NCBI RefSeq assembly: GCF_024448985.1
Contig: NZ_JAMOII010000007.1
Span: forward strand, 1-64,000
DNA length: 64,000 nucleotides
Direction of reading: 5' to 3'
DNA from: Stutzerimonas stutzeri
Lineage (GTDB): Bacteria > Pseudomonadota > Gammaproteobacteria > Pseudomonadales > Pseudomonadaceae
The position numbers were made by a program, and so were the translations under genes. The notes below the pieces were generated by a model, which made no database searches, was not told the origin of the DNA, and saw only the letters and a list, made by a program, of their open reading frames with translations. Shown piece by piece: positions 29,082 to 37,671 of this stretch (position 1 is its first letter; every line of letters starts with the position of its first letter).

Positions 29082-29759
29082 ATGAGTGAACTGCTGCTGA
29101 TCGATGACGACGAAGAGCTCTGCGAGCTCCTCGTGAGTTGGCTGGCCCAGGAAGGATTCGTCACCCGCGCCTGCCATGATGGCCAGAGCGCCCGTGCGGC
29201 CTTGGCCGAACACCAGCCCGCGGCAGTGGTGCTCGACGTGATGCTGCCCGACGGCAGCGGCCTGGAATTGCTCAAACAGTTGCGCAGCGAACACCGCGAT
29301 CTTCCTGTGCTGATGCTTTCGGGCCGCGGCGAGCCGCTGGACCGTATCCTTGGCCTGGAGCTGGGTGCCGATGACTATCTGGCCAAACCCTGTGACCCGC
29401 GCGAACTCACCGCCCGGCTACGCGCCGTGCTGCGCCGCACCCAGCCGGCGAGCGCGCCGACCCAATTGGAACTGGGCGACCTTTGTTACAGCCCCGCCCG
29501 GGGCATTGCCAATGTCGGCGAACATGAAGTGACGCTCACCCTTTCCGAAGGACGGATTCTCGAAGCGCTACTCAGCCAACCTGGCGAACCCCTGGACAAG
29601 CAGGCGCTGGCGCAACTCGCCCTCGGTCGCAAACTGACCCTGTATGACCGCAGCCTCGACATGCACGTCAGCAATCTGCGCCGCAAACTCGGCCCTCACC
29701 CTGACGGACGTCCGCGTATCGTCGCGTTGCGCAGCCGTGGCTACCTTTACGCTTCCTGA
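29082..29759 (+). CDS. cpxR: CpxR-like response regulator
   Basis: 225-aa OmpR-family regulator. Receiver: DDDEE at 8-12, phospho-acceptor Asp 52 in VVLDVMLPDGSG, and Lys in AKPCDPREL; the DNA-binding winged helix ends RIVALRSRGYLYAS. The genes for its Spy/CpxP-like partner and sensor follow, the order seen at the Pseudomonas Cpx-like locus. It should control envelope-stress genes including the operon itself. Confidence 0.9.
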   Translation: MSELLLIDDDEELCELLVSWLAQEGFVTRACHDGQSARAALAEHQPAAVVLDVMLPDGSGLELLKQLRSEHRDLPVLMLSGRGEPLDRILGLELGADDYLAKPCDPRELTARLRAVLRRTQPASAPTQLELGDLCYSPARGIANVGEHEVTLTLSEGRILEALLSQPGEPLDKQALAQLALGRKLTLYDRSLDMHVSNLRRKLGPHPDGRPRIVALRSRGYLYAS

Positions 29760-29889
29760 TCGGCTTTACCGAGCCTTTACCCTGCCCTGACCGCTCTTGA
29801 CCTTGCGCGCCCTAGACTGAGCTCATCCGGTCGAAGCCCGACGAGCACAAGCTCCACGGCGATCGGTTCCCTTAACCAGGAGAGACCTC

Positions 29890-30297
29890 ATGATGCGCAA
29901 GACTCTAATCGCCGTGCTTTTCGCCTCTACCCTGCCCGCCATTGCCATGGCGATGCCCGACGGTAACCATCGCCACCACGGCGGCAAGCATGCCCCCTTC
30001 GAACAACTGGACCTGACCAAGGAGCAGAAGCGGGAAATGCGCGAGCTGATGGGCCAACAGATGAAGAATCATCGCGAGATCACCCAGCGCTACCTCGACA
30101 AGCTGCCTGAAGCCGAGCGCAAAGCCATGCAGGACGAGCTGAAGGCCAGCAAAGAGAACACGCACAAGCAAATCCGCAACCTGCTCAAGCCGGAGCAGCA
30201 GAAACAGTTCGATGAAATGCACGAGAAAATGGAAGCCAAGCGTGCCGAACGCGCCGAGTTCAAGCAGTGGAAAGCCGAGCGCGAAAAGAACAACTGA
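29890..30297 (+). CDS. Spy/CpxP-family periplasmic protein
   Basis: 135 aa. Signal peptide to about residue 22 (IAMAMP), a His-rich stretch (GNHRHHGGKH) that may bind metal, then LTKEQ and LLKPEQ, the two LTxxQ motifs of Spy/CpxP. The rest is highly charged helix with a Lys/Glu-rich end. Family members are chaperones or inhibitors of the CpxA sensor. It sits between cpxR and its kinase with 130 bp upstream, enough for a CpxR-controlled promoter. Confidence 0.9.
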   Translation: MMRKTLIAVLFASTLPAIAMAMPDGNHRHHGGKHAPFEQLDLTKEQKREMRELMGQQMKNHREITQRYLDKLPEAERKAMQDELKASKENTHKQIRNLLKPEQQKQFDEMHEKMEAKRAERAEFKQWKAEREKNN

Positions 30298-30369
30298 CTC
30301 TTAGCTGAAACCAACCCGTCCGGCTCGCGTTATTAGTCGCTAGCCGGGCTTCGTCGTGGAGACTGACCG

Positions 30370-31719
30370 GTGCGATCACTGTTCTGGCGCATTCTTGCAA
30401 CATTCTGGCTGGCCATCGCGCTGGTGGCGGGCCTCGCCATGCTGCTGGGCCATGCGCTGAATCAGGACACTTGGATCGTCAATCGACATCCGGGCGTGAC
30501 GGGGCTCGCCGAGCTGTGGACGAAAGTCTATGAGCGCCAGGGCCCGCTTCACGCGCAATTTCTCCTCGAACGCCATCGGCAACGCTTCCATATCGACATA
30601 CAAGTGCTGGCCGAGAATGGTCAGCCAGTCATCCGTGGGACGTTTCCGGCGCGTGCCGCAGCGTTCGAAGCCCGTCAGGAACATCGCTCGGGGCGTTTGC
30701 CATGGCGCAGGCTGACGACCGACTACACCAGCCCGCTCAGCGGCGAAACCTACCTGTTCATTTACCGCATTCCCAACTCGGAATTGCAGGCCTGGCATCG
30801 CGGCAGCCTGTTCTGGCCGTTGAGTGCGATAGCCATCGCGCTGGTCGTGCTGACTGGCTTCAGCCTGTTGCTCACGCTGTCGATCACCCGCCCGCTCGAT
30901 CGTCTGCGCGGCGCCGTGCACGATCTCGGACAGACCGCCTATCAACAGAACTCGCTTGCTCGCTTAGCCACTCGGCGCGATGAGCTTGGTGTGCTGGCCA
31001 AGGACTTCAACCGCATGGGCGCTCGGCTGCAGAGCCTGATCGGCAGCCAGCGACAGCTGCTGCGTGACGTCTCCCATGAATTGCGTTCACCGCTCGCACG
31101 CCTGCGCATCGCCCTGGCGCTCGCTGAACGGGCAACCCCGGCGGAACGGGAAGTCATCTGGCCACGGCTGACCAAGGAATGTGACCGGCTGGAAGCGCTG
31201 ATCAGCGAAATTCTCGAACTGGCACGTCTGGACGCCGAACCGGGCATGACGTCGGCCATCGATCTGCCGCTGGTATTCGAACAACTGGAAGAAAACGCAC
31301 GCATCGTATCGCCAGCCCAGCGCATCGAGACCTTGATGGAAACCGATAAGGAGCTGCACGGCTGGCCGAGCATGCTCGAACGTGCGCTGGATAATCTGCT
31401 GCGCAATGCGCTGCGCTTCAATCCAGAGGGCTCACCGATCGAGCTACGCGCCCGCATCGAGGGCGACTGCCTGCTGCTGAGCGTTCGCGATCACGGCCCG
31501 GGCGTCGACAAGGCGCATCTGGCGCGCTTGAGCGAACCGTTCTTCCGCGCTCCGGGACAGACCACCGCCGGCCACGGGCTGGGCCTGGCAATTGCCCGCC
31601 GCGCCGCCGAACGGCATGGTGGCGAGCTCCTGCTGGACAATCACCCCGATGGTGGTTTCATCGCCAGCCTGAAGCTTCCGCTGGACGCGCCAGGACCAAA
31701 GCTACCGCGTCCCGATTGA
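30370..31719 (+). CDS. cpxS: CpxA-like sensor histidine kinase
   Basis: 449 aa, GTG start with GGAG about eight bases upstream. First helix 6-28, a periplasmic domain of about 115 residues, second helix 150-172, HAMP, then H-box VSHELRSPLARLR with phospho-His 236. N-box ALDNLLRNALRFN, and G-boxes DHGPGV and GHGLGLAI. Partner of the CpxR-like regulator; named cpxS in P. aeruginosa. It ends two bases before the stop of the convergent nitroreductase gene. Confidence 0.92.
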   Translation: MRSLFWRILATFWLAIALVAGLAMLLGHALNQDTWIVNRHPGVTGLAELWTKVYERQGPLHAQFLLERHRQRFHIDIQVLAENGQPVIRGTFPARAAAFEARQEHRSGRLPWRRLTTDYTSPLSGETYLFIYRIPNSELQAWHRGSLFWPLSAIAIALVVLTGFSLLLTLSITRPLDRLRGAVHDLGQTAYQQNSLARLATRRDELGVLAKDFNRMGARLQSLIGSQRQLLRDVSHELRSPLARLRIALALAERATPAEREVIWPRLTKECDRLEALISEILELARLDAEPGMTSAIDLPLVFEQLEENARIVSPAQRIETLMETDKELHGWPSMLERALDNLLRNALRFNPEGSPIELRARIEGDCLLLSVRDHGPGVDKAHLARLSEPFFRAPGQTTAGHGLGLAIARRAAERHGGELLLDNHPDGGFIASLKLPLDAPGPKLPRPD

Positions 31720-31721
31720 CG

Positions 31722-32288
31722 CTATTTCGCCCCGCTCCACTGGCTAACGAAATCTCGCGGGGCCAGCTCGGGCGGGGTTCGCGTACCGCCTTCCGGCGTT
31801 CCCAAGTAGATGAAGCCGAGCACCTGCTCGTTCTCCGTCAGACCCAATTGCCGAGCCACGTGCCGGTCGTAGGCAAGTTCGCCGGTACGCCAGACCGCGC
31901 CCAGGCCCTGGGCATGCGCCGCCAACAACAAACCGTGCGCCGCGCAGCTGGCTGCAAGTAGCTGTTCGGAGTCGGGGACCTTCGCATGGGAGAGAACACG
32001 GGCAACCACCACCACCATCATCGGCGCCCGGAGCGGCATCTTACGCGCCTTACGTAACGCCTCTTCGGCAGCGTCCGGATGGCGCAAGCCAAGCGCCTCG
32101 GCGTATAGCTCACCCAGGCGCTCGCGCGCCTCTCCTTGAATGGTCAGGAAACGCCACGGGCGAAGCTGGCCATGATCCGGGGCACGTAGCGCGGCACGGA
32201 AAAGCAAATCCAGCTGGGCATCGGTCGGCGCCGGATCGACAAGTCGCGTAACGGAAACGCGGTTGAGCAGCAGGTCGAGAGCATCCAT
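31722..32288 (-). CDS. YdjA-family nitroreductase
   Basis: 188-aa FMN flavoprotein of the minimal nitroreductase family. RVSVTRLVDPAPT, RAALRAPDHGQLRPWRF and LLLAAHAQGLGAVWRTG give the FMN-binding residues. Length matches E. coli YdjA (183 aa). The physiological substrate is unknown. It is monocistronic by context. Confidence 0.92.
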   Translation of the reverse strand: MDALDLLLNRVSVTRLVDPAPTDAQLDLLFRAALRAPDHGQLRPWRFLTIQGEARERLGELYAEALGLRHPDAAEEALRKARKMPLRAPMMVVVVARVLSHAKVPDSEQLLAASCAAHGLLLAAHAQGLGAVWRTGELAYDRHVARQLGLTENEQVLGFIYLGTPEGGTRTPPELAPRDFVSQWSGAK

Positions 32289-32415
32289 TGATCATCTCCA
32301 AAAAAGAGTCGGACATTCTAGAGGCTGTTTCCGTTTCGCTGCGAGCCGCGCTGTCGTATTGCCGTGACAGTGGGAGAACAGCCGAATGTAGGATTCGACT
32401 GTGATCGCGTTAGCG

Positions 32416-32787
32416 TCAGGCCACGCGATCGGGCGACAGATGCGGCTCCAGTGGCGGTGTCAACGGAGGCAGGCCATGGGCTGCCCGTGCCGCGTCGCAA
32501 TGGGCGTTATGCTGACCATCAACCCAGGACGCCTCGAATTCGCGGCAGGTGCTAGAGCGTTGCTCATACATCGTGCAGCGCACCCCACAACCGACATCGC
32601 CCATCAGCCCCACGCACCGCGTGGGCCTGGATTCGGTGCCGAGCATCGCAACGAGAAACGGGCTGACCTGCACCGTCGCGCCATCAGGAACGGTACCGCC
32701 GGACGAAGCGCATTCGCCCCAGAAGAAAGACACACGAAAATGCGCGCAGCAGGCGCCACACGTAAGGCAGGGATTGTCGATTGACAT
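32416..32787 (-). CDS. YkgJ-family cysteine-cluster protein
   Basis: 123 aa. Cys pattern CLTCGACCAHF near the start and CxxFxxxW-type CREFEASWVDG towards the end define the YkgJ (CxxCxxCC) family, thought to bind zinc or an Fe-S cluster. Function unknown. It lies 127 bp before the nitroreductase on the same strand. Confidence 0.88.
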   Translation of the reverse strand: MSIDNPCLTCGACCAHFRVSFFWGECASSGGTVPDGATVQVSPFLVAMLGTESRPTRCVGLMGDVGCGVRCTMYEQRSSTCREFEASWVDGQHNAHCDAARAAHGLPPLTPPLEPHLSPDRVA

Positions 32788-32976
32788 GGAAGGTGAACAC
32801 CCAGAAACCGGGAAAGGGCCGGCGCCCGGGCAGCTATTCTATTCATCGCAACGGACTTGGGAAGGGCTTCCCAACAAGCACCGTGAAAGATTTATCAGCA
32901 GGCCGATAGCCGGTTTACTGGCGATGTGAGCCGCGTAGAATGGCGGGTCTTGTTTTCGAGCCGAGCAGCATTACAC

Positions 32977-34431
32977 ATGGCCCTGCCGACACTGCGCATC
33001 ATCGGTTTCATCCTCGGCATTTTCCTGATCACACTTGCAGTCAGCATGGTCGTTCCGATGATCACGCTGCTGGCGTTCGATCGTACCGATGATCTGCAGG
33101 CATTTCTTTGGGCCAGCCTGATCACCTTCGGCTCCGGCATTGGGCTGACCGCCCCCGGGCGCCCGAAAACGGCTCAGATGCGCCCGCGAGACATGTATTT
33201 TCTTACTACAGTCAGCTGGCTGGTGGTCTGCTGCTTCGCCGCGCTGCCAATGATGCTGATTCAGCATATGAGCTACACCGACGCATTCTTCGAAACGATG
33301 TCGGGCATCACTACTACGGGCTCAACCGTGCTCTCGGGGCTGGACTCGGCTTCACCCGGCCTGTTGATGTGGCGCTCCATGTTGCAGTGGCTTGGAGGCA
33401 TTGGCTTCATCGGTATGGCGGTTGCCGTTCTGCCATTGCTGCGAATCGGGGGCATGAGGTTGTTCCAGACCGAGTCTTCCGACTGGTCGTCGCAAAAAGC
33501 GATGCCGCGCTCGCACGTCATGGTCAAGTGGATTCTGATCGTTTACCTCACACTCACGTTACTTTGCGGCACCGCCTATTGGCTGAGTGGAATGACGCCG
33601 TTCGAAGCCATCAACCATTCGATGACCACTATTTCCACCGCTGGCTTTTCCACCTCTGATAGCTCCATGGCCAAGTTCACGCCTGCGGCGCACTGGGTAG
33701 CCGTGGTTTTCATGATATTAGGTGGGCTCCCTTTCATCCTGATGGTCTCGACCATACGTGGAAACCGCTACGCCCTGATCCGGGATCAGCAGGTGCAAGG
33801 CTTCGTCGGCATATTGCTGATCATGTGCCTGGCGTTTGCGATCTGGCTGACGCTCAATTCTGACCACCCGTTCCTCGACGCACTGCGCATCGTCTCGCTG
33901 AACGTGGTTTCGGTGGTCACCACCACAGGCTTCGCGCTGGGCGATTACACGCTATGGGGCGATTTCGCGGTGCTGGCCTTCTTCTATCTGACCTTTATTG
34001 GCGGCTGCTCCGGCTCGACGTCTGGTGGCCTGAAGATCTTCAGATTCCAAGTTGCCTATTCCTTATTACGCGCCAACCTGGCGCAGCTCGTGCACCCTCG
34101 CGCCGTTATCAGGCAGCAGTACAACAGGCACACCCTCGACGAGGAAATCGTCCGATCGATCCTGACGTTCTCATTCTTTTTCACCATTACCATCGGCGCT
34201 CTGGCTTTGGCGCTCGCTCTGCTCGGCCTGGATATGTTGACGGCGCTCACCGCTGCGGCAACCGCCGTCTGTAACGTGGGGCCAGGTCTGGGACCTATAA
34301 TCGGGCCGGCCGGCAATTTCTCGACCTTGCCGGACGCTGCCAAATGGCTGCTGTCAGGCGGCATGCTGCTCGGTCGTCTGGAAATCATCACCGTGCTGGT
34401 AATGCTGACTCCGTCATTCTGGCGCCACTAA
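32977..34431 (+). CDS. trkH: TrkH potassium uptake protein
   Basis: 484-aa inner-membrane K+ channel subunit of the Trk system, exactly the usual TrkH length from ATG 32977 (an in-frame GTG 17 codons earlier is not needed). Four M1-P-M2-like repeats with selectivity-loop signatures: SGITTTGSTVLSG, ISTAGFSTSD, VVTTTGFALGDY and CNVGPGLGPIIGP. It works with cytosolic TrkA, not in this window. It converges on the deaminase gene with six bases between stops. Confidence 0.95.
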   Translation: MALPTLRIIGFILGIFLITLAVSMVVPMITLLAFDRTDDLQAFLWASLITFGSGIGLTAPGRPKTAQMRPRDMYFLTTVSWLVVCCFAALPMMLIQHMSYTDAFFETMSGITTTGSTVLSGLDSASPGLLMWRSMLQWLGGIGFIGMAVAVLPLLRIGGMRLFQTESSDWSSQKAMPRSHVMVKWILIVYLTLTLLCGTAYWLSGMTPFEAINHSMTTISTAGFSTSDSSMAKFTPAAHWVAVVFMILGGLPFILMVSTIRGNRYALIRDQQVQGFVGILLIMCLAFAIWLTLNSDHPFLDALRIVSLNVVSVVTTTGFALGDYTLWGDFAVLAFFYLTFIGGCSGSTSGGLKIFRFQVAYSLLRANLAQLVHPRAVIRQQYNRHTLDEEIVRSILTFSFFFTITIGALALALALLGLDMLTALTAAATAVCNVGPGLGPIIGPAGNFSTLPDAAKWLLSGGMLLGRLEIITVLVMLTPSFWRH

Positions 34432-34437
34432 GACACA

Positions 34438-34878
34438 TCACGTCTCGCCGATGTCCTCGTTCCACAGCTCAGGACTGGTGGCGATGAAGTTGCGCATCAT
34501 CTCGACGCAGCTTTCGTCCTGCAGCACCTGGACCTCAACGCCGCGACCGCGCAACAGCAGCTCCTCGCCGATGAAGGTCTGATTCTCGCCAATGATTACT
34601 TTCGGAATGCCGTACAGCAGGATTGCCCCGCTACACATCGAGCAAGGCGACAGCGTGGTGTAGAGGATCGATTCGGCATAGACGCTCGCCGCTTGTCGTC
34701 CGGCGTTCTCGAATGCATCCATCTCGCCATGCAATACGGCACTGCCCTGCTGAACCCGGCGGTTATGCCCGCGCCCTATGATCTGCCCTTTATGGACGAT
34801 CACCGAACCGATGGGAATGCCACCCTCGGCCAGTCCCTTTCTCGCTTCGTCGATTGCCGCTTGCATGAACGCGTCCAT
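34438..34878 (-). CDS. fungal-type cytosine deaminase (CDA fold)
   Basis: 146 aa. Zn ligands and catalytic Glu: HGE at 50-52 and PCSMC with Cys 79 and 82. Beyond these, RGHNRRVQQGSAVLHGE, LYTTLSPC, YGIPKVIIGEN and a C-terminal WNEDIGE closely resemble Saccharomyces Fcy1 rather than bacterial CodA (an amidohydrolase) or TadA. The predicted reaction is cytosine to uracil and ammonia; isocytosine or related bases are alternatives. Cytosolic, single gene, convergent with trkH. Confidence 0.85.
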   Translation of the reverse strand: MDAFMQAAIDEARKGLAEGGIPIGSVIVHKGQIIGRGHNRRVQQGSAVLHGEMDAFENAGRQAASVYAESILYTTLSPCSMCSGAILLYGIPKVIIGENQTFIGEELLLRGRGVEVQVLQDESCVEMMRNFIATSPELWNEDIGET

Positions 34879-34942
34879 TCACTTGCTCCTGTGCTTGAAA
34901 ACTTTACCTGGCGCAAGCTCGCACCAGTCACTTGATCTACGG

Positions 34943-35869
34943 TCAGGCCGCGTCGCCCTTCCCCTTGAACAGCCGGCTGCCGAACGTCACCGCAACGAAT
35001 ACCAGCCCGCCGACCAGGATGCCGAAGGCCGCATCCAACAACGTCGGCAGCAGTCCGGCCAGTACCGAACCGATATAGGGCAGCGCCACCGTGTGCTCGG
35101 CGCTGTTCTCGATGAAGTGATGAATCGCATTGATGCCATGGGTCAGGATGCCGCCACCGACCATGAACATGGCTGCAGTACCGATCACCGACAGCGATTT
35201 CATCAACCACGGCGCCATCATCAGGATGCCCCGACCAATCGTCTGAGCGACACCGCTCCGTTTGCTCAATGCCAGCCCGGCATCGTCCAGCTTCACGATG
35301 CCGGCCACCAGCCCGTACACGCCAACGGTCATGATGGCCGCAATGCCTATAAGTACTGCCACCTGTTCGGTAAAGGTCGCGGCTGCCACCGTGCCGAGGG
35401 TAATGGCGATGATTTCGGCCGAGAGAATGAAGTCGGTGCGCACCGCGCCGCTGATCTTGTCCCGTTCGAAGGCGACCATGTCGACACTCGGGTTGGCCAG
35501 CGCCTCGATCTGCTGCGCATGATGATTGTCGTCCCGATGCAGAAAGCGGTGCGCAAGCTTCTCGAAGCCTTCGTAACAGAGAAACGCGCCGCCCAGCATC
35601 AGCAAAGGCGTTATCGCCCAGGGAATGAATGCACTGATCAACAGCGCAGCCGGTACGAGGATGAGCTTGTTTCGCATCGACCCCTTGGCCACGGCCCAGA
35701 CAACCGGTAACTCGCGGTCGGCTTTGACTCCCGTGACCTGCTGAGCGTTGAGCGCTAGGTCATCGCCAAGCACACCCGCGGTTTTCTTTGCGGCGACTTT
35801 CGTCATGACGGAAACGTCATCCAGAACCGACGCGATATCGTCTATGAGAGCAAGCAGGCTACTGGCCAA
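34943..35869 (-). CDS. DUF808 (YedI-like) membrane protein
   Basis: 308-aa integral membrane protein. The conserved N-terminus [36 protein letters not shown], then a [10 protein letters not shown] motif and about 6-7 hydrophobic helices, are typical of DUF808. It appears to start with TTG 35869, with AAGGA about ten bases upstream. Function unknown. Confidence 0.88.
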   Translation of the reverse strand: MASSLLALIDDIASVLDDVSVMTKVAAKKTAGVLGDDLALNAQQVTGVKADRELPVVWAVAKGSMRNKLILVPAALLISAFIPWAITPLLMLGGAFLCYEGFEKLAHRFLHRDDNHHAQQIEALANPSVDMVAFERDKISGAVRTDFILSAEIIAITLGTVAAATFTEQVAVLIGIAAIMTVGVYGLVAGIVKLDDAGLALSKRSGVAQTIGRGILMMAPWLMKSLSVIGTAAMFMVGGGILTHGINAIHHFIENSAEHTVALPYIGSVLAGLLPTLLDAAFGILVGGLVFVAVTFGSRLFKGKGDAA

Positions 35870-35958
35870 TGTACAGGCATCCTTTTGGAGTCATGCGGCG
35901 TTTGCAGGTCTGGAAATTAAGGCCATCGCGTCGCCGCACAAGTTCCAGTGTCACGAGG

Positions 35959-36963
35959 TCAACGCCGCGCCCGGTATTCGCCCGGAGTCATGGCGAACCA
36001 GCGTTTGAACGCCCGAAAAAAGTTGCTTGGATCGGCGAAGCCCAGCAGATAGGCGATCTCCAGTAGAGCCAGATCCGGCTGCGCGAGGTATTGCTCCGCC
36101 AGTACCCGTCGAGTGTCGTCCAGCAACTGTTGGAAGCTCGTGCCTTCATCACCCAGGCGCCGCTGCAAGGTGCGCTCGGACAGATGCAACAAGTGCGCGA
36201 CGGCCTCACGCCGAGGTTCGCCCTGAGGCAACTGGCGACACAGAACCTGGCGTACCTGATGAGTTACCCGACTGTCATTGAATCGCGCCAGGTATTCGCC
36301 GGCGAAACGGTCATGCAATTGCGCGAGTTCGGCATTGGCTGTCGGCAACGCGATGTCCAGGTCCTCGTGACGCATCAGCAGCCCATAACAGCCGGCGTCG
36401 AAGCGCAACGGCGCATGAAAGACGTCGCGATAGGGCTCGATGGCCTGAGGCGGCGGCCCCTGAAAATACACTTCCACGGGTATCAACGGCTTGCCTGTAA
36501 GCCAACGACAGAACGCAAGCATGCTTGCCAGCGAACCTTCGGCACTTTGCCGTGCCGGCGGCAATTGGTCGCCGTGAATCGCCAGCGTCAGCATGTGCCC
36601 CCTTTCGGTCGGAAAGAAGCGCAGATCAGCGCCTTCAGCAATGATCCGCTGATAGCGCACCAGACGCAGGATGCTTTCCTTCAAGGTGCTGCTGGACATC
36701 AGCGCGTAGCCGACCACGTGCATCGCGCCGGGGCGCATCACCTTCGCCAGATTGAGGCCGATCGCGGGATTGCCCGTCTCCTCAACCGCGCGCTGCCAGA
36801 GTCGGGTCATACCATCCTGGGCGAAGCGGGCGTCCGCATCGCTCAGAGCCGCGTAGTCCAGGTCCAGTTCGTCGAATAGCGCGCGGCAATCGACGCCATC
36901 CAGTTCCAGAGCCTGGACGATACTCAGAGCCCAGTTTGATGAAGTGGTACGTTCCGTGATCAA
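35959..36963 (-). CDS. AraC-family regulator with arabinose-binding-type N-domain
   Basis: About 334 aa. The N-terminal domain (PF12625-like: VQALELDGVDCRALF, GLNLAKVMRPGAMHVVGYALMSS) is the sort found in OruR/ArgR-like and lipid-responsive AraC regulators; the C-terminal double helix-turn-helix is at about 235-334 (LHLSERTLQRRLGDEG, IAYLLGFADPSNFFRAFKRW). The likely start is TTG 36963, giving MITERTTSSNW; an upstream GTG at 37044 is possible. The target is unknown; the divergent neighbour is the Mpo1-like gene. Confidence 0.85.
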   Translation of the reverse strand: MITERTTSSNWALSIVQALELDGVDCRALFDELDLDYAALSDADARFAQDGMTRLWQRAVEETGNPAIGLNLAKVMRPGAMHVVGYALMSSSTLKESILRLVRYQRIIAEGADLRFFPTERGHMLTLAIHGDQLPPARQSAEGSLASMLAFCRWLTGKPLIPVEVYFQGPPPQAIEPYRDVFHAPLRFDAGCYGLLMRHEDLDIALPTANAELAQLHDRFAGEYLARFNDSRVTHQVRQVLCRQLPQGEPRREAVAHLLHLSERTLQRRLGDEGTSFQQLLDDTRRVLAEQYLAQPDLALLEIAYLLGFADPSNFFRAFKRWFAMTPGEYRARR

Positions 36964-37130
36964 GCGACTGCCCCGACCTGGCCTGCAATGAAAGTTGCTA
37001 TGCGGATGATGCCGGGCAGTTTCAACCGCCGACTCGCGGCGCACAAGGGTACTAAACTGGCACTCATGGTCAGTGGTCGAGAAGCTACAGCGATCTACAC
37101 TGCGATGACCACAACGACAGGAGGTGCGGC

Positions 37131-37448
37131 ATGAGCACGCAAACCGCCGAACGCTTTACCCGCTTTGCCGATTTCTATCCGTTCTACCTAGCCGAACACA
37201 ACAACCGAACCTGCCGACGCCTGCACTATGTGGGCAGCCTGTTGGTGCTGGCGATTCTTGCCTACGCGTTGCTCAGTCAGCAATGGCTATGGCTGCTAGC
37301 AATGCCAGTGGCTGGGTACGGATTCGCCTGGATCGGGCATTTCATCTTCGAGAAAAACCGGCCAGCGACATTCCAGTACCCGCTGTACAGCTTTCTTGGC
37401 GATTGGGTGATGCTCAAGGACATGCTCACTGGCAAGATTCGATTCTAG
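37131..37448 (+). CDS. Mpo1-like (DUF962) membrane protein
   Basis: 105 aa. DUF962 signature: FYPFYLAEHNNRTCRRLHYVG and GYGFAWIGHFIFEKNRPATF, with His residues that in yeast Mpo1 bind Fe2+ for alpha-oxidation of 2-hydroxy fatty acids. Two or three membrane helices. GGAGG upstream (in ACAGGAGGTGCGGC) supports the start. In bacteria the role is unproven. It is divergent from the AraC-type regulator, which may control it. Confidence 0.88.
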   Translation: MSTQTAERFTRFADFYPFYLAEHNNRTCRRLHYVGSLLVLAILAYALLSQQWLWLLAMPVAGYGFAWIGHFIFEKNRPATFQYPLYSFLGDWVMLKDMLTGKIRF

Positions 37449-37671
37449 CTGGCTGTGGAAAGCTACCTGCGTTGGCAATACTGCGTTTCCTCGGCCTGCT
37501 AGTGACGGCCACGGCTCAGACCCGGCCAACAACTGCCGTCCGTCACGGATTGGACAGGCGGTTTGGCGCAATGGTGGCGACTTGGTTATGATCGCCGGGC
37601 CAGCGCCGGTCGATGCGCTGTAGCTCAATGGCGCACGTTAGAGCGCCGGCATCTCTCAGGGACAGTAACCA

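Noticed and set aside
34778-35710. 310-codon plus-strand open frame opposite the DUF808 gene
   Set aside because: Antisense shadow; its composition is Arg/Gln/His-rich without family signatures.
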